Shown here in pieces: positions 33,101 to 43,320 of a DNA stretch of 64,000 bases; the first letter of the stretch is position 1, and the number at the start of each line of letters is the position of its first letter. The position numbers were made by a program, and so were the translations under genes. The stretch covers positions 29,478,001 to 29,542,000 of the forward strand of contig CM051518.1 of the NCBI GenBank assembly GCA_028015205.1, written 5' to 3'. The notes under the pieces are model-generated. The model made no database searches, was not told the DNA's origin, and worked only from the letters and a program-made list of their open reading frames with translations. This DNA comes from Mytilisepta virgata (taxonomy: Eukaryota; Mollusca; Bivalvia; Mytilida; Mytilidae).

Positions 33101-34012
33101 ATTCGAAAACCTGCCAGTCTTATTGGTTATAACGATAAATATATACAATTTTCAATATTATAGATAACAAAATTTCATTAAATCCGTTATATAGCGTATT
33201 TAGGTACCTCCTACCTATACTTGTAGAATAAAAGTGATCTATGTATACTTCGTTGTAACAGCTAAGGTTCTGACTTCGAATCAAGCTCGTGTCGAGGTGC
33301 GTTCTTAATTGGCAAGGAATGCCTGTTTCCCTGTCGTAGTTCGGTGGTTCTTTCCGGGTACTCTATCAATAAAAACTGGATGCCACGAAATAGCCAGTTG
33401 CACTGCAACTGGAGTAAAACCCCAATCAACCAACCAAACCTGCAATCTAAGACCCCCAAGAAACCTCTCCACATACATTCTAAATTAAAAGTTATTTATC
33501 AGAGTATAGTTTTGAGATATTTTAGATATCTGAACATGCACCTCCAAGAAACCTCTCCACAAACATTTTAAATCAAAATTTATTAATCAGAAAATCTTTT
33601 TTAGATATTTTAGACATCCGAACTTCTCAAAGAAATCTCTCTAAACATTCTAAATCAAAAGTTATTAATCAGAAATCTTATTTAGATATTTTAGACATCC
33701 GAACTTCTCAAAGAAATCTCTCTAAACATTCTAAATCAAAAGTTATTAATCAGAATATAGTTTTGAGGTATTTTAGATATATGAATTCCTCCAAGAAACC
33801 TCTCCACAAAAGTTATTAATCAAAAGATATTTTTTTAGATATTTTAGATACCTGAAGTTAACATATGTATTTGGTCTTACCTTATGCCCATGTATTGGCT
33901 TCCAACTGATTGTTCCACCTCGGAAGTGTGCTGATTTGCATTTATAAATGATCAGAATTAGACATAAAAATATATTCCAAATATTAAACATTGTAGTTTT
34001 ATTTTGTAACAT
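20911..34012 (-). CDS. Type I membrane protein: AHFRGG ectodomain, EGF, Thr-rich stalk (11 exons)
   Basis: Exons in order: 33881-34012, 31950-32215, 31554-31694, 30842-30977, 29835-29996, 28946-29100, 28564-28725, 26436-26476, 24851-24982, 24029-24544 and 20911-21122. Together they are 2055 bases, 684 codons plus a stop, with all phases matching. Layout: signal peptide (from the second Met, residue 8), ectodomain of about 370 residues starting AHFRGGTISWKPIHGHK, EGF domain (about 402-440), Thr/Ser-rich stalk (443-614), transmembrane helix (about 636-662), short charged tail. I recognise the ectodomain as a family expanded in molluscs and some other invertebrates; I know of no tested function. 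Cell-surface adhesion or recognition is inference. All introns are GT-AG except the one after exon 2, which fits GC-AG. A start at residue 8 gives the better signal peptide. Confidence 0.85.
21345..21550 (+). repeat. Second copy of the repeat nested at 4660-4870
   Basis: Shares ACTCAGGTGTTCCAGAAGAG to CTGCTTCCTGCAGGACACCT and CCATGCTGCCCATG with the first copy. Located in intron 10 of the minus-strand gene. Confidence 0.65.
22060..23010 (-). repeat. Opposed copy of the 155-bp array family
   Basis: Read on the minus strand it has the same motifs as 19725-20695 (GTGACATCAACTCCT, GATGCGCAATAAGGTTTTAA). Ends with GACGGACGGACAGACGGACG and ATGCGCAATGCGGGTATAAT. Confidence 0.7.
23655..23870 (-). 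mobile_element. tRNA-derived SINE, second copy of the 50-406 family
   Basis: On the minus strand: GGTAGCGTGCCTGCC (A-box side), GTCGGTTCGACCCCGG (B-box side), then TTTAAATTTGGTATTTGCAA and AGGCATTCAGGAGTAATAGT, matching the order in the first copy. More diverged, with no clear target duplication. Confidence 0.65.
24029..24544 (-). CDS. Exon 10: mucin-like Thr/Ser stalk with 99-bp repeats
   Basis: A phase 1-1 exon of 516 bases. The first two thirds consist of a 33-residue unit (TQTTRSPTTTSTSTTTKPTR and on to RTTTASTFTTS), two full copies plus a third partial one, nearly identical at DNA level. The rest is Ser/Thr/Lys-rich without repeats. Such stalks are usually O-glycosylated and hold a domain away from the membrane. 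The Val-rich open frame on the other strand is only its antisense. Confidence 0.8.
24851..26476 (-). CDS. Exons 8-9: end of ectodomain and one EGF-like domain
   Basis: Exon 8 (26436-26476) is 41 bases and codes for HTSNTRCITLIAW, the last strand of the ectodomain. Exon 9 (24851-24982) is a phase 1-1 unit holding six cysteines in EGF order: DPCIPNPCNGNKIC, then a loop, then IECICPVGS and FGQSC. The Asp/Asn set of calcium-binding EGF domains is not evident. A phase 1-1 EGF exon is typical of shuffled modules. Confidence 0.85.
25000..26430. other. Intron 8 of the minus-strand gene
   Basis: AT-rich. No clear coding or repeat signal apart from short open frames. Confidence 0.4.
26845..27030. mobile_element. 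MITE with GCGTTCACAC termini
   Basis: GCGTTCACAC at the left and GTGTGAACGC at the right, with inverted AATCGAAAACGAAAATCG and TCGACTTTTCGG type motifs inside. No target duplication could be fixed. Lies in intron 7 of the minus-strand gene. Confidence 0.6.
27568..28529. mobile_element. hAT-type non-autonomous element, 962 bp
   Basis: Perfect 11-base terminal inverted repeats, CAGGCATGGGG and CCCCATGCCTG, flanked by a perfect 8-base duplication ATTCCAAT (27560-27567 and 28530-28537). An 8-base duplication and CAGG-type ends are hAT features. There is no transposase; the inside has many TAATGCATTAC palindromes and a 75-bp array. Its duplication ends 26 bases from the exon 7 donor of the minus-strand gene. 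Confidence 0.85.
28286..28505 (+). repeat. 75-bp tandem repeat inside the hAT-type element
   Basis: TGTAATGG recurs at 28291, 28366 and 28441. The three units share TAATATAATGCATGGTTTTG and TCAAAGTAATTG with only single-base changes. Confidence 0.85.
28564..34012 (-). CDS. Exons 1-7: signal peptide and AHFRGG-type ectodomain
   Basis: Exon 1 holds a hydrophobic leader (FNIWNIFLCLILIIYKCKS) directly before AHFRGG. Exon 2 codes for a Cys-rich stretch with GWTFGSGPGC and TWKCVEGC. Exon 3 continues with YSGAMWMKLDYGSPNGWNVQ; exon 4 with LQFACYHELRLPMYDSDGDQ and a Cys-containing VKCRWARGNECDSVC. Exon 5 has WYAVALTFEDFPKKTIHIG. Exons 6-7 form an Ig/cadherin-like beta unit with PEFISPTPKEGSK and YWELSWTPTAKDHGSHVVC. 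Regular Cys spacing and Trp-rich strands suggest disulfide-bonded extracellular domains. The family is recognised by its motifs only. Confidence 0.8.
29355..29590 (+). mobile_element. SINE-like sequence
   Basis: Starts with a tRNA-like ACTCGGTGGCCAAGTGATGT and has a B-box-like CAGGGTTCGAA, followed by a body with GGTTTTCTCCGACTTCCTTA. Resembles the core at 33250-33430. In intron 5 of the minus-strand gene. Confidence 0.5.
29690..29834 (-). repeat. Partial duplications of the exon 5 3' end and donor
   Basis: CCAATGTCAGATGTTCCTCT followed by GCAGGTAAAATTT (the exon 5 end and its donor) recurs at about 29694-29735 with few changes and, shorter, at 29747-29770, just inside the intron. Confidence 0.6.
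30000..31550. other. Introns 3 and 4 of the minus-strand gene
   Basis: AT-rich sequence around exon 4 (30842-30977). I saw no recognisable repeats or other coding signal. Confidence 0.4.
31950..32215 (-). CDS. Exon 2, ending in a GC-AG splice junction
   Basis: The nearby GT donor (GTT|GTAAGG) leaves phase 0, but exon 3 needs phase 2. Five bases further on, AG|GCAAGC matches the known GC-AG donor consensus. It gives GPFVVS-YSGAMWM, which agrees with the expected family sequence across this point. The exon is 266 bases. Confidence 0.7.
33250..33430 (+). repeat. SINE-core-like dispersed sequence
   Basis: GGTGGTTCTTTCCGGGTACT to AATAAAAACTGGATGCCACG and AAATAGCC resembles the central part of the element at 29355-29590 and a core I associate with bivalve SINEs. 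No tRNA head is evident. Confidence 0.45.
33460..33860 (+). repeat. Tandem repeat of about 82-88 bp, five units
   Basis: Units share AAATCAAAAGTTATTAATCA, GATATTTTAGACATCCGAAC and TCTCAAAGAAATCTCTC. The array stops about 20 bases from the exon 1 donor (33881) of the minus-strand gene. Confidence 0.8.
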
Positions 34013-34768
34013 TTATCATATTTATATTATGGAGTAAAATCGTGTCGTGTTGCTCAGGCCCGACAAGACATCTACACGTGATCGGCTGATATCTTTGGTT
34101 TCTATTGGATAGATATTGACGAATGAATTTGGAATAATACGTGACAGTATGTCAAAATATAAGAAATCTCCGAACTTTAACTTACTTAAAAATAAATATT
34201 CGTTTTTATATGTAGAATATATACAAGTCAGATGGGAAGATTAAATGAAAGGTCGTTGTTAAAGTTTGGTCGACGATTCAAGTGGATTATTTTATAATGC
34301 ATTTCATATGTTCCAAGCAATAATAACAACAAAAAGCGGTGACAGGGATTTTTGAACAATTCAAAATTCGCATAGAAATATTCTCTGTCAATTTTTATCG
34401 TATTTGTTTATATTAGCCTATTTATAATTAAAAAAGTAGATGTTATAAGAAACACAAAGAAACACGAGACAACGTAAGTTTGGTTGATTGCCTAATGTCC
34501 GTTGCCATACATTTCATGCTAATTCAAGGCTAGAACAAATTTATCATTGAATCAGTGACGTTTTCAGTATAACACTTTCTAGCAGTGTTACTTTTGTTCC
34601 CGATCGAGTTTGGGATTGAGTTTTGATAAGAGTTGATACTGTAATATTGTACTCTTTCGTTATACCATGTTGAACATTTAATATAACAATTAGACCTCTC
34701 TTTCTATTTTAAATTAGGGAAAAATATATAATTAAGAAATTGTTATAAAGAATATAGTTTTAATTTTG

Positions 34769-35994
34769 AATCAGCTTTTATGTTAGAGATATCTTCCATA
34801 TGATAAATGTGAACAATAATTATTTAATTCGACAAGGGACAGACTTTGCTATGTTTCACCCTCTTAAAGCATTTTGATATAAATATACTTTTACCCCATT
34901 CCCGCTTTTGCGCAAATGAGATCTGTCCCTTTCTACAACTATATAATACAGATTCGGTAATAAAAAAAGAGGAAACAACCTAGCTGAGACTTAAATTGGG
35001 TCCATAGACAAAAAAACCGTTGCTGTTGAAAGGCAAGTTTATCTAAAATGACAGTAGGAATCATAAATCTCTCATTTGCATGTAAATAACAGCAATTGCA
35101 GAAATCATGGTTAGCATCGGTAAATTTGATTAGAAGTTACATTTATAAACACTGAATTCGACGGGTTATCATCAGAAAGTATGATTAATGTAACATGTTC
35201 CGTTAACATTAAGTAAATATATATTCTAACGCATTTGCAATTACAAACATACATGTACGAAGTATATATACAGTGTAGTAATAATGTCTTGTTTATAAGA
35301 AAACAAAAATTCAAAATTGTATTTTAAAATTAATTTGCAAACTGCCGCATATTTTGTTTAGTTTTGTTTTTGTTTTTTGTTTTTTGTTTGTTTTTTTTTG
35401 GGGGGGGGAGTCTTTCATGCGCAAGTTTTTTTTAATTGGTCATTTTGAAATCGATTTAATTAAACGATTTATGGTGGCGATGTGTTTTGAAGTGACCATA
35501 GACAAGACATGAATGCCTAGATACTGATTACATGTATACTCTGATGGTAAATAATTCTTTGCTTTATAGAACTCAATAAGACTTTAATAAAAGTGTGGGC
35601 TGATCTTCAACGGTGGATCAGTTCTGTTTATTGATATTTTACAGTTTCAAATAGTAAAATGTAATCTTGCGTACCAAACTAATAAACTAAGAGAAAAAAA
35701 AAGCCGAAGTACAGAGACAAGGGACACTCGTATAGGAATGAATAAATTTACATATTAAACAATTACCGATACTATACTATAGTGAGATTATTAAAAAATA
35801 GAAACAGAAAAATGAAGAAGAAAATGAGACTTAATTCGTGAAAATATTCTAATTATGCTACTGTGAGAAATGTGGATAGAATATTTCTATATATCAGAGG
35901 TACAGATAAAACTGTTTGTAACAAGCACATTTCTGTAAAATAATTATTGTTCACGGTTATCATATGGAAGATATCTCTAACATAAAAGCTGATT
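34769..35994. repeat. 1.2-kb segment bounded by 57-bp inverted repeats
   Basis: 34769-34826 and 35938-35994 are inverted copies with about two mismatches (AATCAGCTTTTATGTTAGAG at the left). The inside is AT-rich without coding signal. It lies upstream of the minus-strand gene and could overlap its promoter. Confidence 0.65.
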
Positions 35995-35999
35995 TCATA

Positions 36000-37510
36000 A
36001 AATATGGGTTAACTATGAGATACAAATCCAATGTACACTTAACGAAGAGTCGTTGATAAAGTTTTGTGTGTGAATTAACTGGATCAAAGTTACAATAAAT
36101 ATTAAGGATTCCAAATTAAATATTTTGAATAAAAAACAGGAAGAGGATTTATATTTGATCTCAGCTTTAATTTGTGTATAGAAAAGAGATTTATCAAAGG
36201 AAGCCATAGATACAAAATACACTTAATTAAAACTAAACGTACTTTGCAAGTTCAAAAAATAATAAGGCGCTGATGACATAGGCGATCAGTATTACAGATA
36301 ACATATCGTTTGTTTAGATTTTTCATATTTGGAAAGTCTCAGTAAAACTTTATGGCATTTTTTGGTTGCATTTTAGAAAATAGTATTGAAAGCGCATTAA
36401 ATCTTAACTTTCTGAATTGTGATTTTCATAAGATGATCTCCTACCTTATATTATATATATAATACTCTGTTCTGCTATGGTTAAGGGCAAAATTTTACAT
36501 GACTTTATTTCTTAATTTTACATTTTGGAAAACAAAAACGACGAAAAACAATACGTATTTCATCATTGTGCTACCAAATCTGCATACAAACTTCAAAATT
36601 TCAACATTCTCTTTAAAGTAATAGTCCTATCAAACTAACATATGAAATATAATTCTCTTTTATCAAACTAATCTCTGATATAAATATATATTTTTAACCA
36701 TAAACAATATACTTTCTTGACAAGCAAATCTGAGTATGTCAATGACTAACTGAATATAATAAGGCTGGTTTTATTTACAAAAAGAGTAAAAGCGAACCAA
36801 AATATTTGTAAAACTTTAGTTTATATACAATTGTAAACATAATTTAAAGTCATTTCAAATGCAAAATGCCATTTGGTATAAAACTGTTTATTAGTAATCG
36901 TATTTTAATTTTTTGTCTGGAAATAAATTCAATTTCTGCATATCCATGTCTTCGTTTTACAATTGAGTTGTGTACACAAAATTAAAGCAGAGAACAGTAA
37001 TTCCTTGGTCCCTTTATTAGACATTTGGTGGTATACTAATAGCTTTTTTGCAAAATTTATAATATATATTTGATTTATTGATATCGGTGAAACAGTGGTC
37101 AGAGGTTGTTAAAATCATAATTTGAATAATCAAAGTCAGTACCTATATTTATAGTTTTTTACAATCATTTTCTACTGCTTTTTAAAAAATATTTTTGCAT
37201 GTATTGATGTTGGTGAAATAAAATAAATAAAAAGTATAAATAACAATTTTATTGCTATTAAAAACAAATCGGACCACAAATGCCTTTTTGACAGTGACAG
37301 CAGTTTCAGCAATACAAATTCAATTTTAATGTATTGATACTAAATAACATTTTTAAAATTAAAGTTTCAGTAATTCCTTAATTTAATGATAGATAATAAA
37401 AAGTTAGAAAATTACATGTATATTTAAAAAAAAAAAAGGATTAATTCATTGAAAAAATTCAGAAGGATGGAAGTAAACTAATTTAACTATAAAATAACTG
37501 ACTTAAAAAA
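36000..37510. other. AT-rich intergenic sequence
   Basis: No gene, repeat or element recognised. Upstream flank of the minus-strand gene. Confidence 0.4.
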
Positions 37511-37511
37511 T

Positions 37512-37643
37512 CCTTGAATCAGTTAGAATGTAGACTTATTTATATCTTTCTTGTATGATGTTAAACTTAGTATTAATCTATAATTATACTATGTTTAATA
37601 TCATACAAGAAAGATATAAATTAGTCTACATTCTGATTCAAGG
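37512..37643. repeat. 132-bp near-perfect palindrome
   Basis: CCTTGAATCAG at the left pairs with CTGATTCAAGG (one change) at the right, and the pairing continues through AGAATGTAGACT and ATATCTTTCTTGTATGAT to an AT-rich centre. MITE-like. Confidence 0.8.
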
Positions 37644-38059
37644 TATATATACTGAACTAGAGTAAGATAATCACCTACATATAGGTAACATGTAATGTCG
37701 TATTAACCAAGTTCCAGAGACTCACGGTTTTTGAGATACCGGATTAATCCTCTGTCTATTGTTATTCATTACAACCCTTCGATCTTTTCTTTTTGTAAAA
37801 ATGAAGGATCGTATATTTGATACGTATCGTTTTAAGTTCTCAGCATGTGTCAGATTTTTTCCAATATTACATGAATATCATTCCTTCTAAATAAATGAAT
37901 AAAAAACAATATCTTTATTTGTAGAGGATTTTCCCATAACAGTAAACTAATCTTCGTTGGGGTCTTACGTTTATAAATACAGTTACAAAAATATACAAAG
38001 TTCTATACACTGCGTTATCCCCGTTATCCGAATTGCTAATTTAAGAATATGTATGGCAC

Positions 38060-38235
38060 GGAAATTTTCAGATAATCCCGGTTTTTCTCAGAATTTTCAG
38101 ATAAACCGGGATTTTCTCTGCTTAATGCATATTTGAGATAATTCAGGATATTTCTCAAAATATTAAATAAATAATTAACTGGAGAAAATCCCGGATTATC
38201 TGAAAATTATGAGAAAAACGATTATCTAAAAAAAA
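38060..38235. repeat. Inverted repeat with CCGGGATTTTCTC motifs
   Basis: TTTTCAGATAATCCCGGTTT near 38068 pairs with GGATTATCTGAAAATTATGA near 38192. The same motif set recurs at 39640-39875. Confidence 0.65.
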
Positions 38236-38892
38236 AAAGAGAGACTCCGAAACATTGGTTCGGCCAACATGACAAATAGAAAGCCACGACACATTGCGAC
38301 ATTTTTAAATATTATCGATATTGATCCTTTATCCACTCGTTTCTGGTATGGATCATATCTCTGGCCTTAAATTGATAACGTGCTTCCGTATTCAACATTT
38401 CGTGTTTTTTCAGGAAATTTGTCCTAGGGAAACCCTCTTCAGATGCGCCCTTTGTGTTTTTATTTATTCATTTTATTTCATTTCATTTTCAATAAATCTT
38501 TTAAATATATATTATTTTAAAGATACATTAGTGGTATTTATTGCGTACAGCACTTCACTGATGTGTCTATTTTATTTTTCACCGGTCATTGACAATTATT
38601 TAATACTTACGATTCCACGGAAAGTGTCAAATACGTAACTTGCAGGTGGTAGTACAGTTTGTTGATGGACAGTTTTAATTGATCACCCTTTAGGCATAAT
38701 TGATAGATTCATGGTTATCTATATTAACCATATATCATTAGAAGATATTTGTATTTACTTTTAGTCATTTTTTTTTTAAATTATAGAATATATTAACTGC
38801 TGTATCGTTTATTATATTCACAAATGCAATCCGATGTATTTTGGATAACAGTGATGCGTTTTGCAAGAGTGTCTCTTTCTTTTTAGGAAAGA

Positions 38893-39138
38893 TTAGAGTG
38901 TTTGGTTTGTTTGTATTTTGACTATTCCAATTAAATTTGCTATTTTCTTTGAAATGTTAGGATCATTGTGAAAGAAATATGATAATCTCAGTTTTCCTTC
39001 AAATATCCCAAAGTCTTTCATTTTTTGTTTTTCCGATGTTTCACAAATAGGAACGAGATTCAGTCCCGTTTGTAACACCAAGGTATTAATGTCTGTCAAT
39101 TTTCCTGACGATAAATCTAGTATGAATTGTTTATCCAA
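38893..39138 (-). pseudogene. Retroelement protein fragment
   Basis: The 81-residue frame has FILDLSSGKLTDINTLVLQT, GLNLVPICET and FEGKLRLSYFF. This order (Leu-Ser-Ser...Leu-Thr...Val-Leu...Gly-Leu-Asn...Pro, later Leu-Arg-Leu...Phe-Phe) is one I associate with the region before the reverse transcriptase in Penelope-like or other non-LTR retroelements. No reverse transcriptase core follows, so it looks like a broken fragment. Confidence 0.45.
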
Positions 39139-39639
39139 CTAAAGAAGCATTTTGCTTGTGTTTTTTGTAGGCTTAAACTTTTTAATGTTTTTAGCCCTTT
39201 TAAGCATATCAAATTCTAAATATTGGTGACACAAGTTTCAAGATTTAACGTGATTTGATTCGATGTATTGTCAAGGATAATGTTCATATGGTTGTGACTA
39301 TCTGACAAGCGATAGTTCCGGTTTTGTTATCCACCTTTTGGGCGTGTTTGTACGAATAGGTACCGTTTTGTTGGTTAATTTAGAATGTCAATAATCTAGT
39401 TTCATGACCTGATACTAGTACACTATTGTTTGAGAGTTTTAGACATTTTACTAATAACAGAAACAGAAACAATAGATGACTTTTATTTATTCATTTTTTT
39501 CTCTCTCATCTTTTCTTAATTACATATACATAATATGTATAATATAAAAGTTTCCGAGTAAAGTTAGAAGTTTTTATATTAAACTCGGCTATACCTAAAT
39601 AGTATCTGTAAAATAATAAACCTAGAAATGAGATAATTG

Positions 39640-39875
39640 ATTATCTGAACATCAATTAGGATTAGCTAAAATTCGTACAGAAAAACCTAGATTTTCTTAA
39701 TTTTATGAGATAAACCGGGATTTTCTCAAAATAATCAATTTTCTTTCATTTTCTGAGATAAACTAGGATTTTCTCGAATTTGAATTAAGCTCAGAAAATC
39801 TTAGTTTATCTGAGATAAACCGGGTTTATCTGAGAAAATCCTAGTTTATCTGAGATAATCTAAGATTAAGTATCT
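39640..39875. repeat. Second locus of CCGGGATTTTCTC/GATAAACC motifs
   Basis: At least six alternating GAGATAAACCGGG, GATTTTCTC and GAAAATCCTAGTTTATCTG motifs in both orientations, 1.5 kb from the related 38060-38235. Confidence 0.6.
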
Positions 39876-40019
39876 TTTTTTTTCAAATGCATTTGCACAC
39901 CAAAAATACAAATTTCATCTAGTAAATAGATATCATCATAAGTTTATAATCTACATGATCTAGTTTTAGCTTTAGTAAAATTTTAAACTGAGTTGTATTT
40001 CTAATTGCAGCGAGCGCTA

Positions 40020-40130
40020 TAGGAGCATTTTTCTACATATGGGTCATTTAGAAAAGTCTTTGTTAAATGGGGGAAGCCATACTGTGCTACATACTAAGGC
40101 TAGAAAAAGTTTCGTTCGCCGGAAACGGAC
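40020..40130 (+). repeat. Inverted copy of the 15140-15240 repeat end
   Basis: CTACATATGGGTCATTTAGA to AAGTCTTTGTTAAATGGGGG and GCTAGAAAAAGTTTCGTTCG match the minus strand of 15140-15240. Confidence 0.7.
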
Positions 40131-40230
40131 GTAAATATTATTATAGAGCCACGGAATCATGATACCAGAAATGAGTTTCTGGAGAGGACTATTGCTGTGC
40201 TCGCATCATTGGCCAAGCCAACAACATATT

Positions 40231-41115
40231 AGTATGAATGAGTGTTATCATGGGTTTGTAGGAAAGTGGATACAAAACCCTGACTTGGGAGGATCCATAC
40301 AACCATAATAAATATGATATCCCATGCATTGGGCATGACAGTCACGCATGTTGAATCAATCTCACAGGTATTTGGGGCATGGACCCCCCCCTTTTTGGGC
40401 CCCAATGTAAAAAAAAATTCTAATTACAACAAGTCTCATTAACACATAACTAGCCAATTACCATACTTTTTATAATATCCACACGAAACCCAACTGAAAA
40501 TGATTAGTTAATACCAAAATACAGAACATTGAGAACTTATATTATCAACATGCTAATAAATCTGTTGCTTATTAAATTATAGCAGTACATTGAAGATTAA
40601 AATAAAATGAATTAGAATAAAGGCAAAGAAATAATTTAGCAAAACATACCTTTATTATTAACAATCCATTAGTGAATAAGATTAAATCAATTCATTACTT
40701 TGTGATTGTTATCAACAGGAAAATTTTAAGGTGAAAGTTTATATTTCAATGTCAAACAAATAAATTGAAAAAAACAAGAGACCTTGATAAATCATAATTC
40801 ATTGTAGAATTCCTAGACAGGGTATGTTTTTCCCATCAAAATATGTCCTTGACACACCATCCTCCAAAGTCAGGGTTTTGTATCCACGTTCGATACTACA
40901 AACCCCTGACGTGATCACACATTCATATTTTACGGATCGGAAGTGAACGATTTTCATTGGTTACTTCTCAAGGTCAAAAGAGAATCCATTTGCATCGTAG
41001 GTAGAATTTTCTAAATCACACACCAGGCGGCGATATGTTCGACCCGCGAAATATGAATGTGTGATATCAGGGGTTATTAGGAACGAACGTGGATACAAAA
41101 CCTTGACTTGGGAGG
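40231..41115. repeat. Three related termini in direct and inverted order
   Basis: GTGGATACAAAACCCTGACT and flanks at 40231-40293 recur inverted at 40859-40928 and direct again at 41050-41115. The last two form a palindrome, the first two enclose about 570 bases. Suggests nested MITEs. Confidence 0.65.
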
Positions 41116-41211
41116 CTGTTGAAACCCTTGCCATCTTTCAATTATTTAATTAGCAGCCGGATTTCATATGTCTTTATTTCGGAATTATGTTGGTGAGGTC
41201 GATACATGATT

Positions 41212-41325
41212 TTATCGCACTGACCAAGAACAATATTGGCCGAGGACGAAGTTGTTGTTCTTGGTCAGTGCAGGAACTGTGTAAGGATAGTTTTATATGA
41301 TCCCTGGTCAGTGCGATAATATAGT
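41212..41325. repeat. Hairpin with TTATCGCACTGACCA termini
   Basis: TTATCGCACTGACCAAGAAC at the left, TGTTCTTGGTCAGTGC in the middle and CTGGTCAGTGCGATAA at the right: three related inverted motifs. Confidence 0.65.
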
Positions 41326-41334
41326 GTTACTAAC

Positions 41335-41430
41335 TTGCTGATTCTGTATTGGCCTTTGTATTGATTCTAGGTTAGCTGTATTGGTCCCCAGGCCCGTACG
41401 ACCGAGGGCTAATACAGCTCACCAAGAATC
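41335..41430. repeat. Relative of the 8341-8700 element
   Basis: GATTCTGTATTGGCCTTTGT, AGCTGTATTGGTCCCCAGGC and GAGGGCTAATACAGC match the order of motifs at 8369-8450. Confidence 0.6.
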
Positions 41431-41479
41431 AATTAAAGAACCTTTGTGAACACGCTCACATACCACACGCCCCCACATT

Positions 41480-42060
41480 GTCACATTGTCACTGGGCAAA
41501 CAAAATCCCACCTCCAACGAAGAATGTACACTAGCAAAATTTTAATCTTTATCTGAATGGCAGCATATTGGGAATATGGAACATGGATTACTCTAGCATC
41601 AGATACTGTGTCTTATATATATATTACATTTATAGTTAATAAGGACATACTATGTAGATGTGCATATCTTCAGGAATTTCTTATTTTGAAAGAACCAAAT
41701 AACCTATTATTAAAAGCATTGGCTACAAAAGATATATATATTCTGTTCATAATATAAGAAATTCTGTTCTATGGTTTCAAAGAAGTTACGCTGACAAACT
41801 GATCAACATGATGTTTTCACCAAATTCCTTAGTTCAAAGAGTCATAACTCCTACAAAAGTCAACGGATAAAATTTCCTGTGGATATGCACATCTACATAG
41901 AGTTAGAGTTTACCCTAATTAACTATAAAGTTTCATGAAATTCTGTTGTGTGGTTTCAGAGAAGTTGCGCTCATAAGGATAGGACTGACGGACTGACTGA
42001 AGGGTGGACGGTACGACGGACGGACGGGTCAAAAGTATTTTACCTTTTTGTTGCGTGGGG
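41480..42060 (+). repeat. Dispersed repeat ending in GGACGGACGG tract
   Basis: Two internal units share AAATTCTGTT-TGGTTTCA and GAAGTT-CGCT. Close to the end is GACGGTACGACGGACGGACG, then TGCGTGGGGTAAAA, like the ends of the repeats at 16480 and 22060. Confidence 0.55.
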
Positions 42061-43089
42061 TAAAATAACAAGTTCTTAATACTTTTATTAAATAATCTAA
42101 ACAGTCCGTACAGCAGGTCCGTACGACACAATAGTCTGTAAAACCCGTCCATATGGAATTCCATATTGCCCTCTTTCCAGATTGATATTTGTTGATCATA
42201 GTTTTAACCACTTCTAACATGAGAAAAATATAAATTGCCCTTCTTCAGTACTTATTAAATTGGTCCTTTTGGAAGCAATTTCAATCGCCAAATGGTATAA
42301 TCAGCCATTATTTAAGGTCAAGGCGAAGTAATTGAACGCCATCTTGTGTTCATTTGTTTAACGTTTCAAGGGGGAGGGGCAGTGGCGTTGCCATAAGGTA
42401 GAAAGTTCAGGCGTACAGTTAACGCAAAACTTTTTCGAAACGTTTCAAAGCGCATTTTGCGTTCACACGTCTCTTCATTATCAAAACCCATTCGAAAGCA
42501 TTATTTTGTCGTGAAAACGCATATTTAGAATCACAGGTACGTGTTGTTATTTGTACAGTAAATATTATGCAAGTAATTTGCTTATTTTAAATTTTAGGTA
42601 TTTATGTACAGTGCACTACCTCCATGGTATTACCAAACAGTAAGTCACCTTTTTTATGACACATAGATCACGGGTACACTGTTATAAATTTACTAAACAT
42701 CTCAGTTTCTGTGAACTAAGTAAATAACGCGAATGCATTGCGCATATAACATCATTTTCACTTTGATGGAGAAATCAAAAATATCAAGCAAGTGAATACG
42801 GTCTTCATTATCCTCTTAAAAAATTATTGTTACTTATATTTTTGATTAAACGTCTCATTTTGCAATTTTACCGTCCTCTAGAATTTGCCTGCTATTGGAA
42901 TTAATTCGTACCGCTTCGGCCTTTGAATACTGCGAATTAAACTGAATCGATTGAAATTGTGGCCGATTTTAGCTTAATTATATGATCCCATGACATGATG
43001 CATTGAGAATGTATATTAATTGTTTTTTTTAATTTTTGGCTAATAAAATTGAGTCCTTTAGATTTTTTAAGGGTAAATACAGGTGCGAG

Positions 43090-43320
43090 CGATATCTTAA
43101 AAACTTTAGAAGATATCTTATAAAGTTTATAAGATATCTTATATACTTTATAAGATATCTCATATATTTTATAAGATATCTTATATAGTTTATCAGATAT
43201 CTCATATATTTTTTAAGATATCTTGTAAAGAAAATTATATGAGATAACTTATAAAATGTATAAGATATCTTATAAACTATATGAGATATCTTATAAAGTT
43301 TATAAGATATCTTGAAGTTC
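43090..43320. repeat. 21-bp array centred on GATATC palindromes
   Basis: About ten units of AAGATATCTTATAAAGTTTAT with changes, one of them inverted. A 21-base period keeps a frame open on the minus strand (Arg-Tyr-Leu repeats), which is not evidence of a gene. Confidence 0.85.

Noticed and set aside
38321..38638. 105-residue plus-strand frame
   Set aside because: Hydrophobic and Phe/Ile-rich as expected of AT-rich DNA; no domain, splice or conservation signal.
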